From Rostrohypoxylon terebratum (lineage: Eukaryota > Ascomycota > Sordariomycetes > Xylariales > Hypoxylaceae): a stretch of 64,000 bases of DNA. Within the stretch, counting starts at the first letter, position 1. Each line of letters opens with the position of its first letter. The notes under the pieces are model-generated. The model was not told the DNA's origin. It saw only the letters and a program-made list of their open reading frames with translations, and ran no database searches. Of the stretch, positions 1-11,000 are shown piece after piece. The position numbers and the translations under genes are program-made. The stretch covers positions 124,001 through 188,000 of the forward strand of contig MU385883.1 of the NCBI GenBank assembly GCA_022497145.1, in the 5' to 3' direction.

Positions 1-66
1 CCGCATCTTCAACCTTACCAATCTCTATTACTCACCATCTCATCCTCATCTAATAATACATACAAG

Positions 67-723
67 ATGCTCACCTCAATAATAACGGGCCTAACCCTCC
101 TCGCCCTCACAGGAGCGACCCCGGTCCCGCAAACCCCACAACAGCTCTCGCGAGCCAAGGCCTACCAACTGCAAATCCAACTCCTAGACCCGACCAAGGA
201 CTTCGACCCCTCGATCGCCGGCTCGTACATCGGCACCATACACGTCGGCGCGGGCCAAAACGTCGCTGTTGCGGGTAGCTCTAATAACACGGGCAGCACG
301 CCGTTCTACACCAACGGTACGGCTGCGGACGGCTACGTCGACGTGCTGAATGATTTGGGCACGCAGTTCCCGTGGGGCATCAAGGTGCAAAACCAGACTT
401 CGGATGACGCTACGTACCCCGGGGAGCACGACGTCGAGATCGATGTTGGCAACGGGTCCAACGGGTTGGGGTTGATCACATCCGGCAGCGATGTTAGGTT
501 GGGCGGGCTCAGCCCGGGTTACTATACCGCGTGCAATCGGTTTAATGGATACGTGAGGGCGAACTTGACTATGATCAAGTACGTGTATGAGGGCGAGACG
601 CTACCGGATGGGTGCGTGGGCATCAAGTTCGTGCCCCTGTGCGCGGAGTTGAATGACCTGCCGGACGACAGCGAGTGGACGCATGATTTTGTCCAGGAGG
701 TCGACTGTGTTGTTCCTTCTTAA
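67..723 (+). CDS. Secreted protein, DUF7907-like
   Basis: Single-exon gene of 218 codons starting at an ATG in a good context (ACAAGATGC). Residues 1-18 form a signal peptide (hydrophobic stretch TGLTLLALTGA followed by TPVPQ). The mature part is rich in Gly, Asn and Asp, has several N-glycosylation sequons (NNTG, NGTA, NQTS, NLTM) and four cysteines in its C-terminal third, which could form two disulfides. The layout, with a motif near FPWGIKV in the middle and a cysteine-bearing C-terminus, recalls the fungal secreted DUF7907 family. That assignment is from memory of the family, and no biochemical function is known. It presumably acts outside the cell. No intron is needed, and the window begins only 66 bases upstream, so its promoter is not visible. 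Confidence 0.75.
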   Translation: MLTSIITGLTLLALTGATPVPQTPQQLSRAKAYQLQIQLLDPTKDFDPSIAGSYIGTIHVGAGQNVAVAGSSNNTGSTPFYTNGTAADGYVDVLNDLGTQFPWGIKVQNQTSDDATYPGEHDVEIDVGNGSNGLGLITSGSDVRLGGLSPGYYTACNRFNGYVRANLTMIKYVYEGETLPDGCVGIKFVPLCAELNDLPDDSEWTHDFVQEVDCVVPS

Positions 724-2088
724 GGGACACGGCTCTGGTATGAGTTTATGAGGCATAAGGGAAACCTCGGCATATGGGTTACGAAGTATTCGACTACTGG
801 ATTTAATGGTAATAGAAATACATCGAAGAGAGGACATTGGATAGGTGGAAGGGAAGATACGCTTTGCATACTAGGCGTTCGGAAAGCATAGCGACCTGTC
901 ATGAGCTCATGATATTACCGATATTAATAGATAATACTACTAGACCTAGTAGATAATGTCAACGGCGACGAACACTTGATATCATCTCTACCTATGCGTA
1001 GTTCTACCTAGTTATGGTGCATCTCGCTGGCAGGTAAGGCCATGGAGCTCGGCTTAGACACTATGACAGACAGCGATCAATCGATTGCGTATAGATGTTG
1101 TCTTCATCATTCCCTATGTTGACCTATAATTTTGAAGGCTTATACCGAAAGTCTAGGTAGATTCCAATTGGATAGTTACCTACCTAAGTTTGATCTGGCT
1201 TGAGCCCTTTAGAATACCTACTCACCTAGGTACCTAACTACCTAGGTAGTCATAGGTTTCTAGGCAATACGCCCAGCCATTACAGGTACTATAATCTTCC
1301 TTGGATAGACGAGAGTTTTGATAACGAAGATACCTATATTCGCTTCTAAACCTTCCAATACCAGACGAAAGACCCGTCCTCACATCTCATCTTCACCCAC
1401 CACCATCGCGAAAAGACTCCACTCGGCAAAAGAGGACCCACGAAGTCACAGATTTTTCAAATATCTTCAGTATACTTCTTTATTTTCCACGGTAAACAAC
1501 CTCGTGAGATATCGTAGGTTTCAAATGTGTGCCTCAGCTGAGAAGCTCAAATATGTTATCTAACCCATATTGATGTTGCCTTAAAATAAACCTTATAACT
1601 TCTGATTGGTGACATGACTTCTCACCGTCAGCATGTACCTAGGATTAGAGCGACCTCGGTTCGGCTTTGAGAAACACCCATACGTAATGTACTTTTTATT
1701 GGATAAGACGCAGCTTACATTGAACTCAAACTAGAGTAGGCTATACGAAGTGTTGTTTTAAGAGTAATGCTGTCGTCAACTATCCCATTTTAGTATAGTT
1801 ATTTAGCCTCATTGATGACGGTAGCGCCAGCATACTATGCAGTGAGGCGGGAACGCGGCAGTACAGGTGGTGATGATGGTGAGCTGTGAATTATTTCTGG
1901 AGGCAGTTTCATCCTCCGTGAGAAACAATGCACTGGCACGGAAAGTTGTGGACATATAAATGAGAGAGACACCGTCCAATTTTCATCCAGATATCACAAC
2001 ATTCTTCAATACAATCGCATCACTAGATCCAACATCAACGACTCTTTAACTCTTGACTCTCACTTCCAGGAAAGAACCAACTACCATC
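724..2088. other. Intergenic, no gene seen
   Basis: A 1.36 kb AT-rich spacer between two secreted-protein genes. It contains repeated CTAGGTA-type words, including the perfect palindrome ACTACCTAGGTAGT near 1237-1250. Its right end holds the TATA box and leader of the next gene. The short open frame at 1318-1563 begins with TTG and has no recognisable protein character. Confidence 0.6.
1955..1960 (+). promoter_or_regulatory. TATA box of the 2089 gene
   Basis: TATAAA lies 134 bases before the start codon of the small secreted protein gene. A pyrimidine- and CAAC-rich leader follows it, as is usual for strongly transcribed fungal secreted-protein genes. Confidence 0.55.
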
Positions 2089-2682
2089 ATGCAGCTCCCT
2101 ACTTTCGCTCTTCTCGCCTTCGCAAGCGTTGGTTTAGCTAGAGAATCTATCCACATGCTTAACTGCGGGAATTCGCGTACATCCTATCAAGCAATCAATG
2201 TACATAAGTCTACACCTTAGAACCCGTCGCAACTGATCAGCATGGGTGGCGGAGTTTACCAAACTAACCAATGCCTATAGTACTATTCCGACGATAGCAA
2301 CGATGGGTTTTACCCGGGTGATAGCAACACCTGCGTTGCGAATGGCGGATTCCACGAGGGCACTTCTTCGAGCTGCAAGTTCGGCTCCGGCGTGACCTTC
2401 TCGTGGAACCTCCAGGGTGGCGCTAACTCGGCTTCCAAGGGCACCAGGGTCGGGTAGGTACCTCGATTCAGTGGAGAGTGAAGAGTCTTCTAATCGAAAC
2501 ATTGCATGAAATAGAACCGGAAACAACGGCTTCCACTCGTTCAACTGCTTCCGTGACGACAACCACAGACTCTACACCGATGGCCACGGCAATAGCTGCG
2601 ACACCATCTATGTCTGCTTCGATGTAAGTCTTGCTCGTACTAATTGATATACATATGTGCTAACAAGTCGATTTAGCAGTAG
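2089..2682 (+). CDS. Small cysteine-rich secreted protein (effector-like)
   Basis: Four-exon reconstruction: 2089-2199, 2281-2453, 2515-2623, 2677-2682, giving 132 residues. All junctions are GT-AG, and ACTAAC and GCTAAC branch sites are visible in introns 1 and 3. Residues 1-17 (MQLPTFALLAFASVGLA) are a clear signal peptide. The mature protein of about 115 residues is Gly/Asn/Ser-rich and has six cysteines, in NCGN, TCVA, SCKF, NCFR, SCDT and VCFD, enough for three disulfides. I do not recognise a named domain. Size, secretion signal and cysteine content are those of candidate effectors or extracellular antimicrobial-type proteins, which is inference. The last exon encodes only Gln-stop. Reading through the third donor would instead end eight residues later at a TGA (2645-2647), so the extreme C-terminus is uncertain. 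A TATA box sits 134 bases upstream. Confidence 0.7.
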
Positions 2683-3036
2683 GGGGTTTCTCTCGAAAAC
2701 TCTCACATGGCGGTCAAGAGAAAAGCTCATTACATTTGTTAAGCCATAGACATTCAAAATGGAGTAAACTCTCACGAGGATGGAACATTCTGTAGTCGCT
2801 ATCTTTTGATTTTGCATTCAGGGAGGTTGTTCATATTACTTTTGTTTAATTGTTTATAGATGTGTCGAAGAGGAGTTTGTTGTACATAGCACAGATAGAG
2901 ATTGGTTGCCAAATTTGCACTTCTCTCCATCCTCAGCGTCTCTTGTGATAAAGAAGTTGAATTTCAACAGCACTTTGCCGCTGTAAACACTAAAAAAGAA
3001 GTTCTTCGGAACAAGCTCTTTGTAAAAAAACAATCT
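2683..3036. other. Intergenic between convergent genes
   Basis: About 350 bases between the 3' ends of two convergent genes. AT-rich; no feature beyond presumed 3' untranslated regions. Confidence 0.5.
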
Positions 3037-3834
3037 CTAATCATCCTCCTCCTCCGAAGTTTCATATATTTCGTCGGCAATGGTTTGTAGATCTGTCGAA
3101 GGTATCATGTCTGACCACGACGACGCGCCAGATACGTCAGATAACGACCTGTTGTCAATTTCGGAGAACTGGTCTAGATCGGGAGGAAGCTCTTTCATCC
3201 AGTTCAGGACCCGGTCCAGGACGTTGTATGGGCAGTATACTTCTGGCGGATTCTTCGAATCGTAATGTTTACCCATCCATTCAGCAATCTCATCGTGGAC
3301 CTTACCACACATACCCTGCTCGTACCACCACTGAAGACCTTCTAGTTTCGTGTCCATCGGCGGGTGTGGGCCGAGAGCATCGGTTGGGGTTGGTTGTAGT
3401 GCCTCGACCCATCTATAGCCGCTTAGCATGAAGCGTTGTGTGATTCTAAATTCATTAGGGAACGCCCGCACAAGTTCTGCGTATGGTCTTCGGTTAACTT
3501 GTTCAACGAGGTCTGTGCGGAGGAGACGATTATAATAAGTAAACAAGAAAAGGTCATCCTCAGTTACGTTCGGGTTCGCTGCTGCTGCTTCCTTACAACA
3601 ATCATCACATTTCGACCAGTATACTCGTTCCGAATGCACATCTAGTGGATTAAAATATTTACAACTCTTTCCCAACTCTGTAGCCGGAGTTGATTGCGAG
3701 TAACTAGATATTTCCTTTCGGCGACGTAGCTCTGCAGTCTTGCAAAGCACCATGGCCTTTGTTACTTGAAGCGTCCATGCTACGACGTGGTTGGATCCTT
3801 CGCAGCATATCTCTAGAAATAACAATACACACAT
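3037..3834 (-). CDS. Orphan protein with acidic C-terminal tail
   Basis: A single open frame of 265 codons with an ATG at 3834. It is not a family I recognise. The N-terminal 28 residues are moderately hydrophobic (MCVLLFLEICC) but not a convincing signal peptide, and translation could begin at an internal Met (MVLCKTAELRRRKE). Residues about 57-80 hold four cysteines, as CKYF and CDDCC with 17 residues between, possibly metal-binding. The middle is Trp/Tyr-rich (YRWVEAL, LQWWYEQGMCGKVHDEIAEWMGKHY). The last 60 residues are Ser/Asp/Glu-rich and end in EEEDD. The full-length frame, the balanced amino-acid use and a TATA box 137 bases upstream argue that it is real. A telomere-like array lies about 340 bases upstream of its ATG. 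No function is proposed. Confidence 0.6.
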   Translation of the reverse strand: MCVLLFLEICCEGSNHVVAWTLQVTKAMVLCKTAELRRRKEISSYSQSTPATELGKSCKYFNPLDVHSERVYWSKCDDCCKEAAAANPNVTEDDLFLFTYYNRLLRTDLVEQVNRRPYAELVRAFPNEFRITQRFMLSGYRWVEALQPTPTDALGPHPPMDTKLEGLQWWYEQGMCGKVHDEIAEWMGKHYDSKNPPEVYCPYNVLDRVLNWMKELPPDLDQFSEIDNRSLSDVSGASSWSDMIPSTDLQTIADEIYETSEEEDD

Positions 3835-3970
3835 GTATAGGAAGCGATCATAACTTGAACAAGAACCAAAGAAAGATTAGAACTCTGAAGATGATTTCAC
3901 TTAGGTAAGGGTACATGACGGTAGAGTTCATCGATATATACCTATGTTCTTGCGTTGCTCCGCCGGCTCT

Positions 3971-3980
3971 CTTATTTATA
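3971..3980 (-). promoter_or_regulatory. TATA box of the 3834 gene
   Basis: Read on the minus strand this is TATAAATAAG, placed 137 bases before the ATG of the orphan acidic-tailed protein. It supports transcription of that frame. Confidence 0.5.
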
Positions 3981-4171
3981 GCCCCGATCAAGTATCATCT
4001 GTTCTTGTGATGTATTGAAACGATATCAGTAATTGATATCAGTATTTAAGTAGTACTAATCATGTATTAGTTAGTATCTTTGTGCTAGCAATATGGTATA
4101 TGGAACTGATTGGTCATTGTTATAATTGGTATATATTACATGAAACTACTAAAAGATGATTGATCGAATCA

Positions 4172-4225
4172 TAACCCTAACCCTAACCCTAACCCCAAAC
4201 CATTTTCAACCCTAGCTCTAGGGTT
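4172..4225. repeat. Interstitial telomere-type repeat with inverted arms
   Basis: Four perfect tandem TAACCC units occupy 4172-4195. They are followed at 4208-4215 by AACCCTAG and at 4218-4225 by its inverse CTAGGGTT, separated by two bases. The unit equals the TTAGGG telomere repeat of filamentous fungi. It may be a scar of chromosome-end repair, or a binding site for a TTAGGG-recognising factor in the shared promoter region. Confidence 0.8.
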
Positions 4226-4545
4226 ATGTTTCGGTTTGTGTAACTGGCTCAGCTCATCACGAACGTACAACAAAGATTCCGAAAAGATTCATGCAAAATG
4301 GGCTTTCATGTAGACGAATTCAAGAGGAGAGCTTTATGACAGGATCTGGTCAACATCAGGTGTACCGTTAGATTACAAATATTCTACGATGAAAGTTGTA
4401 CGTGCACAATCACCTAACCTATTCTTTGTCTATCCCCTGAATTGCTCAATTAAACAACATACACGTTTTTTTGCCAGAGTACGTATGCATTATGTAATAC
4501 ATGGGATAGGAAGCCGTGCGACGCGGATTGAGATTAGGTACATAA

Positions 4546-4569
4546 TACCTATGTCATATGACATAGGTA
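4546..4569. repeat. 24-bp perfect palindrome
   Basis: The half-site TACCTATGTCAT is followed directly by its exact reverse complement. There is no spacer, so this reads as a symmetric protein-binding site or a small cruciform rather than a hairpin RNA. Confidence 0.7.
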
Positions 4570-5280
4570 CCCCTATTAAATCCAACATGATGCTCTCCTA
4601 TCCTAAGTAGCTTTCTAGTCTCTCACAAAAGGATTGTAGATCTAGTTAGGCAGTTATACGGTAGTTGTCAATAAGACCGGCTTCTATTACCAACAAGAGG
4701 TAGATATATATTAACCTAGGTCCTAGGTTTTTAGAGCTTGCAGACCCAACCCATTGCGGATTTAAGCACCCAAATCGAGACGTATCTAGGAACATTGCAC
4801 ACTTGACGTTTCAGCATAATGAAAGTATGCGCCGCCATCCGATTCTAGATGTTTACCTATAATACCACGTAGAATTGCCAAGTCCGATAGAGCTATGTAA
4901 GCAGGGCAGACGGTAGTGGAGTCTCCCGGGCTCCCGGAAAACAACGTCAGCCGGGTATTTTTAAAGCTCGGATTTCTAGTGCTCTCATTGGTGGCATCGG
5001 AAACTATGAAGTGTGATTGGTCAAGTTAAACTCCTTGCGGGTTCTTTATTCCATCCGCCGTGATTTAAGCTGCCAGGGTTGGCACCAACATAGAAGGGAC
5101 TGGAGGCAATGACCGGAAGTAGATTTTCATTAATAAAAACTACAAGAGCTGCTATCGATGGAAATCATGACCGTGACCATGACCATTTTCGCGTATTACG
5201 AGTTCGATCTCCTGAGGCGGTCTCATTGTATTTTCTACGGCATTTGCTCTTAATAGTCCATACCTATCATAATCGTTACA

Positions 5281-6399
5281 ATGGGTGCCCAATTTTCTAG
5301 CACTTTTACACAGGCTTTCCCTCCAAAGCCAAAATTCACAGAGGGTAACTTACCTGATCTTTATGGTAAAGTAAGTAATACTTACCCTCGCTACGTTCAA
5401 TCCAAGACAGACTGCTCACCTGCTTCATTTCCATCCAGGTTTACATCGTTTCTGGGTCGAATACCGGCATCGGTAAAGAACTAGCCCGAATCCTCTATTC
5501 CAAGAATGCGAAGGTGTATATCGCCACGCGCTCTCAAGACAGGGCGAGTAAGGCGATTAAGGAGATCAGCGATGCGTTCCCGACCTCAAAAGGAGGATTG
5601 ACCTTCTTGAAGTTGGACCTCGGCGATTTGACCACGATCAAAGCATCGACAGATGAGTTTCTCGCTAAAGAAACGAGGTTAGACGTCCTGTTCAACAATG
5701 CCGGAGTTCAAAATTCGCTTCCCGAGCCCAGCAAGACACCTCAAGGGTACGAATACCACCTTGGCGTGAACACGATCGGGACCTTCGCATTCACCAAACT
5801 ATTGACTCCCATCCTCGTCTCAACGTCCAAGAAAGAGGGAGCGTCTCGCGTGGTCTGGGTCTCATCGTCAGGCACGGAGCTCGTCGGCGAGAAATCGGTC
5901 GGCGTCGACATGAGCAACCTCGACTACAAGAAAAAGGACAGGCCGTACCTCGATAAATACGGCATCAGCAAGGCCGGCAACTGGCTTCACGGCGTCGAGT
6001 TCGCCAAGCGGTATAAGGCCGACGGCGTCGTTAGCATCCCGCTCAATCCGGGAAACCTCTCCTCCGAACTGTACCGAGATATGAAGGGCCCGATGAGGTT
6101 CTTCGTGGATCTCATCACATATCCTCCTATCAATGGCGCGTACACGCTCTTATACGCGGGCCTGTCGCCGGAGATCACCCTTGAAAAGACCGGAAGCTGG
6201 GGTGAGTCGCTTCTATGTTTTCTTATAGGTATCGAAGAATATGAATTAACATGAATAATTAGTGGTTCCATTTGGACGTATCTTGCCGATTCGAAAAGAC
6301 TTGGTCGAAGCAACCAAGACTGAGGCTGAGGGCGGAAATGGCACGGCAGAGAAATTCTGGGAGTGGTGCGATGAACAGATTAAGCCATACATTTCGTGA
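5281..6399 (+). CDS. Short-chain dehydrogenase/reductase (SDR)
   Basis: Three exons, 5281-5370, 5439-6201 and 6263-6399, give 329 residues; both introns are GT-AG. The cofactor-binding motif is SGSNTGIG at residues 35-42 (family TGxxxGxG with Ser for the first Thr). NNAG follows at 116-119, the catalytic Ser in VSSS at about 172-174, and the catalytic YxxxK as Tyr204 and Lys208. The Arg in ATRSQDRA after the second beta strand suggests NADP(H) rather than NAD(H). Length and the C-terminal extension fit the retinol-dehydrogenase/WWOX-like branch of classical SDRs, which oxidise alcohols or reduce ketones on diverse small lipophilic molecules. The substrate cannot be read from sequence. There is no signal peptide, so it is probably cytosolic or on the ER face. 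No co-directed pathway partner lies next to it. Confidence 0.92.
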
Positions 6400-8012
6400 C
6401 CATTCTTTCGGGCGAGTTGGCGTCTTGGTGGTATGCGAGTATGCGAGTATCATTAGGTAAGTAGAGATAATTTCGATTTCTTGACTCTTTCCTAGGTTAG
6501 AGGGTGGAATGCTGTCGCCTTAGAAAACCTTGATTAATAATACCTACATTTCGATAGTTTCACACGTTTGCTAATGTGTTAACAAGAAGCTAATAGGAGT
6601 TTTGATTGTAAAGCACGCGGATACTTGTGTGACTCTGGCCGGGAAGACTCGGAAACGGCATCTCGACGCCTATTAGTACCATGTAAATGGTTACAATGTT
6701 AGTTGCAACGTTGCCTCGGTGTGCGATATGCCTGCCCAACGAGTAGGTTTTCGTGTGAGTCGCAAGTGTAGCTGAAGTCGATGAAGGTATTGACTACTAT
6801 TTGAGGCCTGTTAGAATAGGAGGTGGGTACCTAGTAATTATAATGTGCACGGAATAGAAGATGTATATAAATAATAATAGTATGTGAGAAGTTGCGTTGA
6901 CACGACATGAGACTTTTTTAAAAATGGAGTTTCGATTCTGCTGATAATTAGCTTTATTGACTGAGAAATGGGATGATGTCATATGATTGGTAGAGGTTTG
7001 AAATTCCAATACAACGTAAGAATTCTATCTTCTACCGTAACTAGGGGGGTACTTTGTAACTCTAACAAAACTGCCATAGTCCTTGCTGATTGGTGCCCGC
7101 AAACTCACCCTGTCGTCCTCTCCGCAATAGATCTTGCCATGAGACCTGGGTGGGTCTGTCCTGCTTTCCTAAAGTGGAAATCTAATGCGGGTCTGTGTCC
7201 CGTGGGTCGCCTCTAACAAGTTGCCTAGCTCCTAAAACTTTGTCAGGTTGCGTCACCGTCACCTTTGTCACCTCTGTCCTACTCTCCTATTATTCCTGGC
7301 GACGTAGCGACTTAGGCAGAATCTGATCAACAATTCTCATGTGTCCTCCCCTATTTACGCGTTGTGCGACGTGCACCGCTATCGGCTATATTTCTATAAT
7401 AAATTGAAGAACCTCAACCCCTTGATTGGAGCGCCTGGTCTCGCCAAATATTCCGATGATACGAACTATCTGCCTACAAGGTCGTCTACGACGTCTAGGT
7501 TGACTCCTGCAGGACAGCCAGGGGGCCAGCCGCGGACCAGCCGTGTTCAGAAGCGGGGAGAGGATGGAGAGGATGGAGAGGACAGGGATGGCAAAGCATG
7601 GCAAGTCAAATGTGCCAGTGAACCAGGGACCAGGGTGGAGACTCGAAAGTATGGAAAGGGAGCCTCGGGCGTCAACCGTTCCATTGTATCGAACCTAACG
7701 TGTGACTACTACTCGGTAGGATCTGCCAACCGGGCTTGATGGGTATTTTTATTTGTCCCAGGCTCTCCCGGTTCCCGCTCTTATCCGTCCTTGGTCATAT
7801 TCATGGCATGAACACTCTTCTTCATCATTCTTTGAACTTGGTGTCGTCTTTTCCGCCTCCTACGACATCTCAACTCCTTTCTTTCTTCTCTCTACCTACG
7901 TAATATGTGAGCTATCTCATGAGTTTGTAGTGGGCAGGTACTGCGAATGACGAACGACGAATGAAGATCTAAGTCTTCACTGCATGGCAGACAACTGTTG
8001 TGTCTTGTCAAT
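6400..8012. other. Intergenic, upstream of transhydrogenase
   Basis: A 1.6 kb spacer. Notable words are near-tandem GTCACC copies at about 7253-7275 and a purine-rich GGAGAGGAT repeat at about 7556-7583. The open frame 7341-7739 begins with GTG, is low-complexity in part, and is not supported as a gene. Confidence 0.5.
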
Positions 8013-11000
8013 ATGATGTACCGGTCATTGCTCCGCCCAGCGCTGGTCGCCAATCATGCCTCGTCTCGTGCGACGGAGGATCTTGCTCGCCGCGCTGCAT
8101 CGCGTCTCTTAGGTTCGTAGCAATGTGCTAAATCTCAATGGGGGCCTTGATACACCTCAATTCATTTTATTGGACATCATAAGTACTAAGAAAATATAAT
8201 GCATAGACTGCAATGTGCATGCCAGTGGGTCTGTTGCTGTTGTGTCCTGTCGGCGGCAATGGAATAGCACACGCGCGAAACAGTCTACCGTCTTTCCGAC
8301 TCTACCGAAGACACCCCTCAAGGGAGGCAAGAATGTCTCACTGCAGAGCATTTCTGCCACAGCTTACTCGACCGTCGTTGAGCCGTCTTCTGTACCTTAC
8401 TCTAATCTTACTGTAGGTGTGCCCCGTGAGACGTTCACTAATGAACGGCGTGTGGCGATTTCTCCTCAAAATGTAGCCCTCTTGAAAAAGAAGGGCTTTG
8501 CAAAGGTTTTAATTGAGCGAGATGCTGGCAAGTTAGCTGGCTTTGGAAACGAAGCTTACGAAAATGCCGGGGCCACTCTCCTTGACGCGAATGGAGTCTG
8601 GAGTGGCGCCGATATCCTCTTGAAAGTACGAGCGCCCACCGTCAACGAGATCGACCGTCTTAAAGAAGGCGCGACAATCATCTCGATGCTACAACCGGCA
8701 CAGAATAAGGATCTCGTCGAACGCCTTGCTGCCAAGAAAGTTACCTCTTTTGCTATGGACATGATCCCGCGTACGATTTCACGAGCTCAAACTTTTGACG
8801 CGCTCAGCTCTATGGCCAACACTGCTGGCTACAAGGCGGTTCTAGAAGCATCAAATGTTTTTGGTCGTTTCTTGACTGGTCAGGTCACGGCAGCAGGGAA
8901 AATCCCCCCCGCAAAGGTTCTCGTTATTGGTTGCGGTATATATACCTATCAATAACCCTTTAAATTTGTAAGAATGTATATTAACAATACTAGGCATTGC
9001 TGGATTGAGTGCGATCGTAACGGCTCGAAGAATGGGCGCAATTGTTCGTGGTTTTGACACTCGCTCCGCCGCAAGGGAGCAAGTCCAGTCGCTGGGAGCA
9101 GAATTCATCGAGGTCAATATCCAGGAAGATGGTTCTGGCGCTGGTGGATATGCTAAAGAGATGTCACCTGTAAGTATATACTGGCATCGCTGTAGTTTGC
9201 GCTCGTGAATCTGACCTCGCTTCAAAGGAATTCATCGCCGAAGAGATGAGATTGTTTACTGAACAAGCCCGGGATGTCGACATCATAATCACCACAGCAC
9301 TTATACCGGGAAAGAAAGCTCCTAGGCTGATTACGAAGGCTATGGTTGAAGTCATGAAACCCGGCTCAGTCGTGGTAGACTTGGCTGCTGAAGCAGGAGG
9401 CAACTGTGAATTGACGCAGCCCGGGGAACTGACCACCTATAAGGACGTTAAAATCATTGGTAGGGACCGTCGTCCATTCCTACTACATCAAATCAGCAGC
9501 TCATCTTATACTAGGTTATACCGACTTACCATCTAGACTACCTACGCAATCATCAACCTTGTATTCGAACAACATTGTCAAATTCCTTCTGTCAATGGCT
9601 CCTCAGGATAAATCATTCGGTATCGACTTGAGCGACGACGTTGTTCGAGGTACCATCGTTGTCCATAATGGAAAGATTCTGCCGGCTGCGCCTCGACCAC
9701 CCCCACCACCGACTCCGGCACCGAAAGCAACTGCCAAGCCAGAAGAAGCGGTTGTCGCGTTGACCCCTTTCCAAAAAACATCTCGAGAAGTAGCTGCAGT
9801 GACTGCTGGTATGGGTAGTGCTCTGGCTCTAGGCAAATTCACGGGGCCTCTTTTCATGGGCAACGCCTTTACTTTCGCATTGGCCTCTTTAATCGGATAT
9901 AGGGCTGTGTGGGGGGTGACACCGGCGCTGCACTCTCCCCTGATGAGTGTCACTAATGCCATATCTGGTAAGCAATTCTATCCACAATACGGCTTATAAT
10001 TAGCAGCTGACATGACTTAGGAATGGTTGGCATTGGTGGGTTCTTCATCTTAGGGGGCGGATATGTCCCAGAGACCATCCCACAAGCTCTAGGTGCCGCA
10101 TCTGTACTGCTTGCCTTCGTAAACGTATCCGGTGGCTTTGTGATCACGAAGAGAATGCTCGACATGTTTAAACGTACGTCTCACCCAAGAGTTCAGCTCA
10201 TGGAAACTAACAGGTGCTAGGTCCAACGGATCCACCCGAATATCCATGGCTTTATGCTGTTCCTGGTGTGCTGTTTACTGGCGGTTATCTTGCGGCTGCC
10301 TCAACCGGTGCAGCTGGTCTCGTCCAAGCTGGTTACATGGTCAGCTCACTTCTTTGTATCGGTTCTCTGTCAAGTCTAGCTTCTCAAGCGACAGCGAGAA
10401 TGGGCAATCTACTTGGAATTCTTGGGGTTGGCTCAGGCGTCCTCGCTTCTCTGTTGGCTGTCGGATTCAGCCCTGAAGTGTTGACACAATTTGGTTTCCT
10501 CGCTACTATCGGAAGCATTCTTGGTTTCGTCATCGGAAAGCGGATTACACCTACTGATCTTCCTCAAACCGTCGCGGCGCTCCATTCCGTCGTGGGTCTC
10601 GCCGCGGTCCTGACTAGCATTGGAAGTGTCATGGGGGGACTCGATCACATCTCAACTCTACATCTCGTCACAGCTTACCTTGGAGTGTTGATCGGCGGTA
10701 TCACGTTTACTGGATCGATAGTCGCATTTATGAAATTAGCAGGGAAGATGTCCTCGAAGCCGTTACATCTTAAGGGCCGTCATCTCATCAATTCTAGCAT
10801 GCTCGCCGCCAATGTGGGAACAATGGGGGCTTTTATCTCCTTAGCACCTGGCTCACCAATGATCGCCGCTATGTGTTTAAGCGCAAACACCATTCTGTCT
10901 TTTGCTAAAGGTTTTACTACGACCTCGGCGATTGGAGGAGCAGACATGCCAGTCGTGATCACGGTTCTCAATGCGTATAGCGGTTTCGCGCTGGTAGCGG

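Larger units (their letters stand above)
3835..5280. other. Divergent intergenic region with telomere-like array
   Basis: The 1.45 kb spacer between two divergent genes. It holds the minus-strand TATA box (3971-3980), the TAACCC array with inverted arms (4172-4225) and a 24-bp perfect palindrome (4546-4569). Short open frames here look random. Confidence 0.6.

Noticed and set aside
7341..7739. 132-codon plus-strand frame upstream of the transhydrogenase
   Set aside because: It starts at GTG, includes a tandem GGAGAGGAT low-complexity tract, overlaps a minus-strand frame, and shows no family features.
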